From NCBI GenBank assembly GCA_964627045.1, contig CAZVIK010000098.1:1-13760 (forward strand): 13,760 bases of DNA, given 5' to 3'. Position numbers and translations under genes: made by a program. The number at the start of each line of letters is the position of its first letter. Position 1 is the stretch's first letter. Below are positions 6,131 through 12,308 of the stretch, piece after piece. The DNA is from CAZVIK01 sp964627045 (GTDB lineage Bacteria; Acidobacteriota; Terriglobia; Bryobacterales; Bryobacteraceae). The notes under the pieces were generated by a model. It did no database searches. It saw only the letters and a list, made by a program, of their open reading frames with translations, and was not told where the DNA came from.

Positions 6131-8545
6131 ATGAGGCGGCTCGCGGTCCTGCTCTTTGTGTGGTTGTGCGGCGCGCCGTTGTGGGGCGCCACGGCCACCG
6201 AACTGGCGGCGGCCATACGCGACGTGGGCATCGACCCGGAGGAGTGCTACCGGGTGCGCGACCTGGCGTTCACCCGCGAGGACGTGCGGTTCTTCTTCAA
6301 CGAAGGTTACATCGCCTTCGGCAAACCGGTGGCGGGACGCCGGAGGGCGGCGGTGTTCCTGGGAGAAGAGGAAGACGGCGACGCCGAACTGGTGGTGTTC
6401 CCGCCGAGCCGCGGCGAGCGGATGTCGCTGGCGCGCGCCACCAAGTCGCCCAACCTGAGCGAGCACTTCCGGCTGGCGGCGATGGTGTTCTCCGACAACT
6501 CCTACGAGGCGCTGCGCCGGGAGATCGAACTGGCCGGCGAGCCGCGCAAGAGCCCGGAGATGGGGCTGATCGCCGAGAAGAACTGGAGCGACGTGATCCG
6601 CAACCTGACCACAAGTTTCCTGGTGCGGATTCTTGAAGACACGCTCAGCAAGGCGGGTCCGGCGCAAGGTTTCTTCTTCGCGGCGCTGCGCGGGGAGAAG
6701 CTGGGGAATTTCGACGTGCTCTACGACGCGCGGCGCACAGAACAGGTGCTGATCGGCGCGATCGCCGAGCGGCAGGGTGCGACGTATTTCGACACGTGGA
6801 CCAGTTTCCCGGCGCGCTCGTTCCGTAACAAGCCGCCTACGGAACCGGGGCCTGGTTTCGACCTGGCCGATTTCCGCCTGGCGGCTGCACTTGAACCGGA
6901 CCTGAACCTGAGCGTGACCACACGGGTGAAGCTGACGCCCTCCGAGGACGGGCTGAGCGTGGCCGAATTCCTGATGTCGCCGCGCATGCGGATCACGGCG
7001 GCCACCATCGACGGCGAGCCGGCCGAGGTGTTCCAGCGCGAGAGCCTGAGAGAAAGCCTGATGCACGACGGGGCGGCGGCGTTCCTGCTGGTGCCGGAAA
7101 GCCCGCTGGCGAGGGGGAAGAGCTACGAAGTGGAGTTCCAGGCGGAAGGTGCGGTGATCCAGTCGGCCGGCAACGACGTGTACTTCGTGGGCGCGCGGGA
7201 AAGCTGGTACCCGAATACGGCGCGGCAATTTGCGACCTACGACGTCCGATTCCGCTACCCGGCCGATTTGGACCTGGTGCTGCCGGGCGACACGGTGGGT
7301 GCGGGCATCGAAGGGGCGCTCAAGTACAAGCACCACCGCGTCACCACGCCGGTCCGGTTTTTCGGGTTCAACCTGGGGGCCTACCAGCGGGCGGAGGTCA
7401 CGCGCGGGCCCTACCGGATCGAGGTTCTCGCCAACAAACAGGCCGAGCCGGGCCTCCAGAAGGAGCGGACGGCGTACCGGGTGATTCCGAGGATGGTCTA
7501 CGACCCGCGGTTGCGGAGGACCGACGTGGTGCCGACGATTCTGATCGAGTCGGTCGCGCCGAGCCGGCCGCAGCCGCAGGTCGAGCAATTAGCGGCCGAG
7601 GTCGCCAACGCCTTCGAGTTCATGGCGGCGCGCTTTGGGCCGCCGCCGCTCAGGAATCTGACCGTCTCGCCGATTCCGGGCAACTTTGGGCAGGGGTTTC
7701 CCGGGCTGGTGTACCTTTCCACCGCCGCGTATCTGAAGCCGGAGGATCGCCCGGCGGGCTTCACCAACGAGTACCAGAAGCTGTTCCTTTCCGATATCCT
7801 GCACGCGCACGAGATCGCGCACCAATGGTGGGGGAACTCGGTGTCGGCCTGGGGCGCGGAGGACGCGTGGCTGGTGGAGGCGCTGGCGCATTACTCGGCG
7901 CTGCTGTACGTGGAGAAGCGGCGGGGCAGCCGGGCGCTGGACGCGACGATGGAGGAGTTCCGGCGGCGGCTGCTGGAGAAGACGCCCGAGGGGCGGACCA
8001 CCGAATCGCTGGGGCCGATCGTGTGGGGCGCGCGGCTGCTGAGTTCGGAAGCGCCCGACGCGCTGCGGGCGATCATCTACGAAAAGGGATCGTGGATCAT
8101 GCACATGCTCCGGAAGAGACTGGGGGACGAGCCGTTCCTGGCGATGCTGGCCGAACTGGCGAAGACCTACGCCCGCAAGAGCATCACCACGGAGCAGTTC
8201 CGGGCGCTGGCGGCCAAGCACCTGCCGCCGGGGTCGCCCGACCGGACGCTGGAGACGTTTTTCCAAAGTTGGGTCTATTCGACGGGAATCCCGACGCTGG
8301 AACTGCAATCCTCCAGCAAAGGCAAGGCGCAGGCCTACACGGTGACCGGGACGGTGAAGCAGTCGGCGGTTGACGAGGAGTTCACCGCGTGGGTTCCGGT
8401 GGAGATCCAGTTCCGGACGGGCCGGCCGATGGTGCACTGGGTGAAGACCGACGGCGATCCGGTGGATTTCACCGTGAAGGTGAAACAAGCGCCGCTGCGC
8501 GTAGCGCTGGACCCGGCTGGGAGCGTCCTGGCGGTGAAACGGTAG
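6131..8545 (+). CDS. Secreted M1-family-like zinc metallopeptidase
   Basis: 804 residues. An N-terminal signal peptide (MRRLAVLLFVWLCGAPLWGA, 1-20) predicts export. Residues ~20-240 are an extra N-terminal region with no family I recognise. Residues ~240-430 resemble the beta-rich substrate-side domain of M1 enzymes (RESWYPN at about 356-362). The catalytic domain follows: HEIAHQWWG (H560, E561, H564) with the third zinc ligand E583 in VEALAHY, giving HExxH-x18-E. The expected GAMEN-type exopeptidase motif before it reads GNFGQGFPGLVYLS (517-530), without the glutamate that binds the substrate amino terminus. A C-terminal domain of about 100 residues looks like a beta sandwich. It is therefore a peptidase of the M1 clan, perhaps not a true aminopeptidase. 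It starts 14 nt after the phosphatase gene. Confidence 0.82.
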   Translation: MRRLAVLLFVWLCGAPLWGATATELAAAIRDVGIDPEECYRVRDLAFTREDVRFFFNEGYIAFGKPVAGRRRAAVFLGEEEDGDAELVVFPPSRGERMSLARATKSPNLSEHFRLAAMVFSDNSYEALRREIELAGEPRKSPEMGLIAEKNWSDVIRNLTTSFLVRILEDTLSKAGPAQGFFFAALRGEKLGNFDVLYDARRTEQVLIGAIAERQGATYFDTWTSFPARSFRNKPPTEPGPGFDLADFRLAAALEPDLNLSVTTRVKLTPSEDGLSVAEFLMSPRMRITAATIDGEPAEVFQRESLRESLMHDGAAAFLLVPESPLARGKSYEVEFQAEGAVIQSAGNDVYFVGARESWYPNTARQFATYDVRFRYPADLDLVLPGDTVGAGIEGALKYKHHRVTTPVRFFGFNLGAYQRAEVTRGPYRIEVLANKQAEPGLQKERTAYRVIPRMVYDPRLRRTDVVPTILIESVAPSRPQPQVEQLAAEVANAFEFMAARFGPPPLRNLTVSPIPGNFGQGFPGLVYLSTAAYLKPEDRPAGFTNEYQKLFLSDILHAHEIAHQWWGNSVSAWGAEDAWLVEALAHYSALLYVEKRRGSRALDATMEEFRRRLLEKTPEGRTTESLGPIVWGARLLSSEAPDALRAIIYEKGSWIMHMLRKRLGDEPFLAMLAELAKTYARKSITTEQFRALAAKHLPPGSPDRTLETFFQSWVYSTGIPTLELQSSSKGKAQAYTVTGTVKQSAVDEEFTAWVPVEIQFRTGRPMVHWVKTDGDPVDFTVKVKQAPLRVALDPAGSVLAVKR

Positions 8546-8572
8546 CCGCCGCGCGCGCCGGCGCGACTGCGC

Positions 8573-8578
8573 TATCAT
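8573..8578 (+). promoter_or_regulatory. Candidate -10 element for a glycosyltransferase gene
   Basis: TATCAT 10 nt upstream of the ATG at 8589, in a 43-bp gap otherwise made of GC-only sequence. GTCTTCC follows just before the start, as it does upstream of nadE. No -35 consensus and no Shine-Dalgarno site are visible. Confidence 0.4.
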
Positions 8579-8588
8579 TTGTCTTCCC

Positions 8589-9503
8589 ATGGAAGAAACG
8601 CAAACGGAGCAAGCCCCGCGACGGGTGTCGGTGATCCTGGTTTCCTGCAACAACGCGGCGGGGTTGCGGAGGACGCTGGGGGCGCTGGAGGCGTTGCGGG
8701 AGCGGGAAACGATGGAAATCGTGGTCGTCGACAACGGGTCGACCGACGCCTGCCCACGGATGGACGAGGAGTTCCCGTCAATTACGCTGCTGCGGCTGCC
8801 GCGCTATTTCGGAAGGGTGAAGGCGCTCAACATCGGCATGCGGACGGCGAAAGGGGAGTTCTACTTCTACCTGGAGCCGGAGATGGAGGTGGCGCCCGAC
8901 GCCATAGGGCGGCTGGCGGCGGAGTTGGACCGGAATCCGGAAGCGGCGGCCGCCTGCCCGCTGGTGGCAACGCCGGAGGGCGCGACGTTGACGCGGTTGC
9001 ACCCGCTGCCGCTGCCCGGCGAGCTGCAACGAGCCTGGCGCGAAGGCGAACTGGAGGCATGGACCGTTCCGGCGGCCGGCGAGACGCCCGTCGAGGTGGA
9101 CTACTTCCAACCGCCTGTGTTCCTGGTTCGGAGCTACTTTCTGAAAGGGCTGCGTTACATCGACGAGCGCTACGGCGAGGCGTGGTGGGACCTGGAGATC
9201 GCGGCCCAGATTCTGAAGGCGTCCAAGAAGATCGTGCTGGTGCCAGAGGCGCGCGTGACGGCGCCGCCAGCGGCGGGGGGGCAGGGGATTCCGGCCGCGG
9301 TGCGCGGCTTAATGGCAGCCGACCGCGCACTGAGCGCGGCGCTGTGGAGCGGCAAACACTACGGCGGATTCCAGGGCGCCAAGTTCCGCGCCGTGGCGAC
9401 GCTGCGGGCGCTCGGCGGGGCGCTGGCGGTGAAAGATGCGGGTTGCCGGCTGGCGACGCTGCGGCACCTAATGACCGGACAGAAGCTGGACGGTTCGCTC
9501 TAA
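8589..9503 (+). CDS. Glycosyltransferase family 2, rhamnosyltransferase-like
   Basis: 304 residues. VSVILVSCNNAAGLRRTL (13-30) and EIVVVDNGSTDACP (43-56) are the nucleotide-binding start of a GT2 domain. RYFGRVKALNIGMRTAKG (72-89) matches the FGxAxAxNxG-type motif of rhamnosyltransferase-like members. At the DxD position the protein has YLEPEMEV (94-101), so glutamates (E96, E98) take the place of the usual Asn/Asp and Asp. YGEAWWDLEIAAQIL (195-209) is the later acidic motif. Residues after ~230 form a short basic helical end. There is no membrane anchor. The TAA stop lies at the very edge of a repeat element. Confidence 0.8.
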   Translation: MEETQTEQAPRRVSVILVSCNNAAGLRRTLGALEALRERETMEIVVVDNGSTDACPRMDEEFPSITLLRLPRYFGRVKALNIGMRTAKGEFYFYLEPEMEVAPDAIGRLAAELDRNPEAAAACPLVATPEGATLTRLHPLPLPGELQRAWREGELEAWTVPAAGETPVEVDYFQPPVFLVRSYFLKGLRYIDERYGEAWWDLEIAAQILKASKKIVLVPEARVTAPPAAGGQGIPAAVRGLMAADRALSAALWSGKHYGGFQGAKFRAVATLRALGGALAVKDAGCRLATLRHLMTGQKLDGSL

Positions 9504-9638
9504 GGGCTTGTTGAAAAGGCCCGACGTCAGCCCTGAAGACCACACAGGCTGAAGCCCGCGCCACTCGAGTTCATGGAGTCAAGGCTCGGTGTGGCGCTGA
9601 CTCGGGTCTGCGAACGGCTGTTACGATAAGCTCCTAAC
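9501..9638 (+). mobile_element. MITE-like repeat, copy 1 (138 bp)
   Basis: This segment aligns at both ends with 12135-12251. The left 50 bases (9501-9550) match 40 of 50 positions of copy 2, and the right 47 bases (9592-9638) match 34 of 47, by hand alignment. The middle differs (41 versus 20 bp). Its ends are imperfect inverted repeats: AGGGCTTGTTGAAAAGGCC on the left, and a degenerate complement at 9616-9634 on the right (12 of 19). The core GAAGACCAC.CAGGCT is conserved. No coding capacity is seen, so it is either a non-autonomous element or a relic. It begins with the stop codon of the glycosyltransferase gene. Confidence 0.65.
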
Positions 9639-9681
9639 CTCAGGGAATCCCGTGAGTTTTAAGCCTTTTCCCATCCAGACA

Positions 9682-9701
9682 GGCAAGTTTTCGACAGGCC
9701 C
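9682..9701 (-). repeat. Possible isolated end of the MITE-like repeat
   Basis: Read on the minus strand, GGGCCTGTCGAAAA agrees with GGGCTTGTTGAAAA, the left end of copy 1, at 12 of 14 positions. It has the orientation expected for a right-hand terminal repeat, so copy 1 may extend to here or a second broken copy may adjoin it. The rest of 9639-9728 shows no gene and no clear promoter. Confidence 0.35.
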
Positions 9702-9728
9702 GGCCGATAGAGCAGGCAGGACCGAAGC

Positions 9729-10181
9729 ATGCCCGAAGTTCTGTGGATCGCTCTGCCGTTTGTCGCCGCGCTGGGGTCCGGCGCGTTGTCCTTCATCGTG
9801 GTGCAGGCGCGGATGGAGGCGTTGGCGGCCAAAGATCGGGAAGAACTGGTCGAGGTGCGCGCCAAGTTAGCGCAGCAGGAACAGGCCGCCGGCGAGCGGG
9901 TGCGGGCGGTGGAGGCCGACACGCGGCGCAAGGCGTTCGACGAGTTTCTGGCCGATGTGCGGATCGAGGAGCGGCACTACCTGCGCGAGATCGACACGCC
10001 CACCGAGCGCCGTAAGTGTCTGGTATTGCAGGAGCGTGTGTGCTTCCGGAATATCCCGCTGTCGCAGTGGATCGAGCGCGAACTGCCGTTTGAAAAAGAG
10101 ACCGTACGAGGTGAGTCGAAGGAACTTCCGGCTCCGGTGGTCGTCCACCCGGCGCCCAACCGCCGGCGCCTGATCCGCTAG
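9729..10181 (+). CDS. Hypothetical membrane-anchored coiled-coil protein
   Basis: 150 residues. An N-terminal hydrophobic segment (VLWIALPFVAALGSGALSFI, 4-23) is followed by a coiled-coil stretch (about 26-75: MEALAAKDREELVEVRAKLA). A compact C-terminal region then contains RIEERHYLREIDTPTERRKC and LQERVCFRNIPLSQWIE; its mix of aromatic, Cys and charged residues looks conserved rather than random. The last 20 residues are Pro/Arg-rich. I do not recognise the family. Coding is supported by strong codon bias and by the protein-like order of segments. AGGACC just upstream of the ATG is a weak ribosome site. The gene converges on the TauE-like gene with 9 bp between stops. Confidence 0.7.
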   Translation: MPEVLWIALPFVAALGSGALSFIVVQARMEALAAKDREELVEVRAKLAQQEQAAGERVRAVEADTRRKAFDEFLADVRIEERHYLREIDTPTERRKCLVLQERVCFRNIPLSQWIERELPFEKETVRGESKELPAPVVVHPAPNRRRLIR

Positions 10182-10190
10182 AGGGGGAAA

Positions 10191-10553
10191 CTACTTGCCA
10201 GTGATAAGCATACGGGCCGCTATCACCAGGAGAAAGCCTGCGTACAAGCGGCGAATCAGGTGGGGCGGCAAGGAAATGACAAACTTCGCGCCGAAATACG
10301 CTCCCACGAAGAGACCCAAGGCCAGCAAGGCGGCGTAACGGACGTTGATGTGGCCGTTGCGGTAGTACTCGAACGCCCCCAGCAATCCGACCGGGGGAAT
10401 CAGCGCCGCAAGGCTTGTTCCCAACGCCTCTAACTCCTTCATTTTCACAATGAAGAGCAGGGCCGGCACGATAATCAACCCTCCGCCGATCCCGAACATC
10501 CCCGCGAATACCCCAGCGATAAGGCCGACGGCCAACAGCGTCAGATTCGTCAT
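10191..10553 (-). CDS. Half-size TauE/SafE family permease
   Basis: 120 residues, all membrane protein: four hydrophobic segments (about 4-21, 24-38, 46-62, 72-90) and a last one at 101-117. VFAGMFGIGGGLIIVPALL (15-33) is the conserved TauE/SafE motif with the GIGGG loop. GLFVGAYFGAKFVISLPPHLIRRLY (split around 80-104) is the second family motif. The family comprises sulfite, sulfonate or other anion exporters, usually 240-280 residues made of two such halves. This protein is one half and would need to dimerise; such short members are known. The substrate cannot be inferred from the neighbours. TAGACT lies 10 nt upstream of the start. Confidence 0.82.
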   Translation of the reverse strand: MTNLTLLAVGLIAGVFAGMFGIGGGLIIVPALLFIVKMKELEALGTSLAALIPPVGLLGAFEYYRNGHINVRYAALLALGLFVGAYFGAKFVISLPPHLIRRLYAGFLLVIAARMLITGK

Positions 10554-10563
10554 GTTGGGAGAA

Positions 10564-10569
10564 GTCTAA
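10564..10569 (-). promoter_or_regulatory. Candidate -10 element for the TauE-like gene
   Basis: TAGACT on the minus strand, 10 nt from the ATG at 10553, with TTCTCCCAAC between and no Shine-Dalgarno site. The 74-bp gap to the divergent sigma factor gene holds both promoters. Confidence 0.4.
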
Positions 10570-10626
10570 CAGAATCCATACGGCGCGCGTAAACCGGCGG
10601 GGCGGTCCGCCGTCAGAGTGGGTAGA

Positions 10627-10632
10627 TATGAT
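10627..10632 (+). promoter_or_regulatory. Candidate -10 element for the ECF sigma operon
   Basis: TATGAT inside TAGATATGATAG. It overlaps the first possible ATG (10628) and lies 7 nt before the second (10640), which argues that translation begins at 10640 on a leaderless or nearly leaderless transcript. An ECF-type -35 (GAAC) is not apparent, so autoregulation is not supported by sequence. Confidence 0.3.
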
Positions 10633-11224
10633 AGGCGTCATGGCGCGGCTGGCCGGGGAGGCATCCGGGATCGAGGCAAGCCCGGCCGGTTTCGACGACT
10701 GGATGCGGGCCGAGCAGCGGCGCGTGTACGGGTTGTGCTATCGCCTGCTCGGCGAACGCGATGAGGCGGACACGGCGGCGCAGGAGGTTTTTCTCAAAGC
10801 CTATCGCGCGTTGTGGGTGGAAGGGCGAGGCCGGCCCGAGGAACCCGCGGCGTGGCTGACGCGCGTGACGGTGAACTTGTGCCTCGACCGCTTACGATCG
10901 CGGCGGTGGCAGTTCTGGCGGCGGAGAACGGCGGCGGAGAGCGAACAGCGGGCGCTGTTGACGGCGGCGGACGCGGGGCCGGGGCCCGAAAGGCGGCTGC
11001 TGGCAGGGGAGATAGCCGCGCGGTTGGAAGAGTCGCTCGGACGCCTGAGCGAACGGCAGCGCGCGGTGTTCGTGCTGCGGCACTACGAGGACTTGAGCCT
11101 GGAGGAGATCGGACGCGCTCTGGGTGTGGACGTGGGAACGGTGAAGGCGCATCTGAACCGGGCGCTCGGGAAGCTGCGCGCGGAGTTGCGGGATCTGTAT
11201 CTGGCAAGCGAGGCGGCGAAATGA
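10628..11224 (+). CDS. ECF-type RNA polymerase sigma factor
   Basis: 198 residues from the first ATG, 194 from the ATG at 10640. Region 2 spans about 26-95: VYGLCYRLLGERDEADTAAQ (33-52) is the core-binding and -10 melting part, and AAWLTRVTVNLCLDRLRSRR (74-93) closes it. A variable linker (95-125) is followed by region 4 (128-186) with the helix-turn-helix LSLEEIGRALGVDVGTVKAH (156-175) that reads the -35 element. Only sigma-2 and sigma-4 are present, as in the ECF group. The stop overlaps the start of the anti-sigma gene as ATGA, so the two are translationally coupled. It should direct RNA polymerase to stress or envelope genes when released from the anti-sigma factor; its target promoters are not known. 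Confidence 0.9.
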   Translation: MIGVMARLAGEASGIEASPAGFDDWMRAEQRRVYGLCYRLLGERDEADTAAQEVFLKAYRALWVEGRGRPEEPAAWLTRVTVNLCLDRLRSRRWQFWRRRTAAESEQRALLTAADAGPGPERRLLAGEIAARLEESLGRLSERQRAVFVLRHYEDLSLEEIGRALGVDVGTVKAHLNRALGKLRAELRDLYLASEAAK

Positions 11225-11646
11225 GATCGAGACACTGGGACGACGACGAGGTAGTGGCCCGTCTGTACGGGCTCGGCCCAGAGGACGGGCACGCGGCGGA
11301 GTGCGAGGAGTGCGCAGCCCGGCTGCGGGCGATGCAGGCGGCGCGCGAAGGCGCTGCGGGGCCGGTCGCGGTGAGCGAAGAGTTTTTGGCGGCGCAGCGG
11401 CAGTCGGTCTACCGGGAGTTGGAGAGGGGAGCGGGCCACCGGCACTGGTACGCGTTCGCACCCGCGGCGCTGGCGACGGCGGCGGTGGTGGTGCTGGCGG
11501 TGGCGCTCTACCGGCCTTCGCCGGTTCCCGTCGCCGACCCGTCGGATGCCGCGCTGTTCGCCGAATCCTACGCGCTGGCTGCCGGCGAAGAACCGGAAGC
11601 CGTCCAGTGGATGCACGGGTTGTTTGAGACGGAGGTGACGCAATGA
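11221..11646 (+). CDS. Zinc-finger anti-sigma factor, membrane-anchored
   Basis: 141 residues. The N-terminus carries GHAAECEECAARL (23-35), an H-x3-C-x2-C arrangement (H24, C28, C31) that is the core of the ZAS zinc-binding anti-sigma domain. A single transmembrane helix follows at about 77-97 (WYAFAPAALATAAVVVLAVA), and a short extracytoplasmic tail of some 40 residues ends the protein. It is expected to hold the sigma factor at the membrane until a signal arrives. The ATG overlaps the sigma stop by 4 nt (ATGA), and its own stop overlaps the next start in the same way. The start is fixed by this overlap; a longer frame reaching back to 10813 runs inside the sigma gene and is ignored. Confidence 0.85.
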   Translation: MRSRHWDDDEVVARLYGLGPEDGHAAECEECAARLRAMQAAREGAAGPVAVSEEFLAAQRQSVYRELERGAGHRHWYAFAPAALATAAVVVLAVALYRPSPVPVADPSDAALFAESYALAAGEEPEAVQWMHGLFETEVTQ

Positions 11647-12137
11647 CGAGATTCCTGGTGGTGATGGCGCTGGTGGCGCTGGCGGCGGTGGCGCAGGAGC
11701 CGGAACCGTTCGCCTGGTGGGACAGCCCGCTGGCGGCGAACCTGGACCTGTCGGCGGAGCAGCAGCGGCAGATCCGCGCGACGGTGCGGGACTACCGCGA
11801 CCAGTTGATCGAGAGACGGGCGGCGGTGCAGATGGCCGAAGGCGCGCTACAGGACGTCATGAACGACGAGCCGGTGAACGAAGCGCGGGGGCGCGAGGCG
11901 ATCGACCGCGTGGTGGTGGCACGGGGCGAATTGATGCGCACGGTGTCGCAGATGGCGCTGAAGATGCGCACGGTGCTTCGGCCGGAGCAGTGGCAACGGG
12001 TCCAGCGGCGGCGCGCGACGCAGGCGGTGCAGCGGCGGCAGGAGAGGCTTCTGCAACGTGGGGGCGTGGCGGCTCCAAAGCCGGTGGCCCCGGCCAAGCC
12101 CGTTCGTCCGGCGGCGCCGCAGGGGCCGGTGTATTGA
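11643..12137 (+). CDS. Spy/CpxP/CnrX-like periplasmic protein
   Basis: 164 residues. A signal peptide (MTRFLVVMALVALAAVAQ, 1-18) predicts export. NLDLSAEQQRQIRATVRDYR (33-52) is an LTxxQ-type helix start as in Spy/CpxP and metal sensors such as CnrX. A long helical hairpin follows, with LRPEQWQRVQRRR (112-124) as the second signature. The C-terminal 25 residues are a Pro/Ala/Lys tail (APKPVAPAKPVRPAAP). Members are ATP-independent periplasmic chaperones or metal or stress sensors. Its place as third gene after a sigma and anti-sigma pair suggests it senses or relieves the stress that the sigma factor answers to. No metal-binding His/Cys set is visible, so metal sensing is not supported. The stop codon lies inside the left end of the second repeat copy. 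Confidence 0.75.
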   Translation: MTRFLVVMALVALAAVAQEPEPFAWWDSPLAANLDLSAEQQRQIRATVRDYRDQLIERRAAVQMAEGALQDVMNDEPVNEARGREAIDRVVVARGELMRTVSQMALKMRTVLRPEQWQRVQRRRATQAVQRRQERLLQRGGVAAPKPVAPAKPVRPAAPQGPVY

Positions 12138-12251
12138 GAGCTTTTTGAAAGAGCCCGATGGAAGCCCAGAAGACCACTCAGGCTCATTGACCGGCCGATC
12201 CATTTGGCGCGGACTTCCGTCTGCGATAGGCGTTTTCAACAAGCTCTCAAC
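12135..12251 (+). mobile_element. MITE-like repeat, copy 2 (117 bp)
   Basis: The ends are near-perfect inverted repeats. GAGAGCTTTTTGAAAGAGCC (12136-12155) and the complement of 12229-12248, GAGAGCTTGTTGAAAACGCC, agree at 17 of 20 positions, and two more bases match outside. The element aligns with copy 1 at both ends and lies in the same orientation. It holds no gene of its own. Its left end includes the TGA of the preceding gene, and its right end is 30 bp upstream of a probable nadA -10 element. GCTTGTTGAAAA-type ends resemble the terminal repeats of several DDE transposon families, which I recall in general terms only. No target-site duplication is evident. Confidence 0.7.
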
Positions 12252-12280
12252 GGCGCGGCATGCGCGCGGCGAGCGACTGC

Positions 12281-12286
12281 TAAAAT
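12281..12286 (+). promoter_or_regulatory. Candidate -10 element for nadA
   Basis: TAAAAT, 22 nt upstream of the chosen nadA ATG. AGAAGG at 12293-12298 is a fair ribosome-binding site 10 nt from that ATG. The -35 region would fall just outside the right end of the repeat element. Confidence 0.4.
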
Positions 12287-12308
12287 GGTGGGTAGAAGGC
12301 CCACCGAA

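Noticed and set aside
4800..8734. Very long minus-strand open frames (430, 589 and 381 codons) opposite the phosphatase, peptidase and glycosyltransferase genes
   Set aside because: Rich in Arg, His, Pro and Gln with no recognisable domain; typical by-products of GC-biased codons on the real strand.
9501..9638. Integron attC site
   Set aside because: Size and imperfect symmetry fit loosely, but the outer bases do not give GTTRRRY/RYYYAAC core sites and there is no cassette array or integrase gene.
10813..11220. Longer start for the anti-sigma gene inside the sigma factor gene
   Set aside because: The extra residues are out-of-frame sigma sequence; the ATGA overlap at 11221 and the zinc-finger domain directly after it fix the start.
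12204..12308. N-terminal extension of nadA
   Set aside because: It begins within the repeat element, crosses the probable -10 hexamer, and adds residues not found in NadA proteins.
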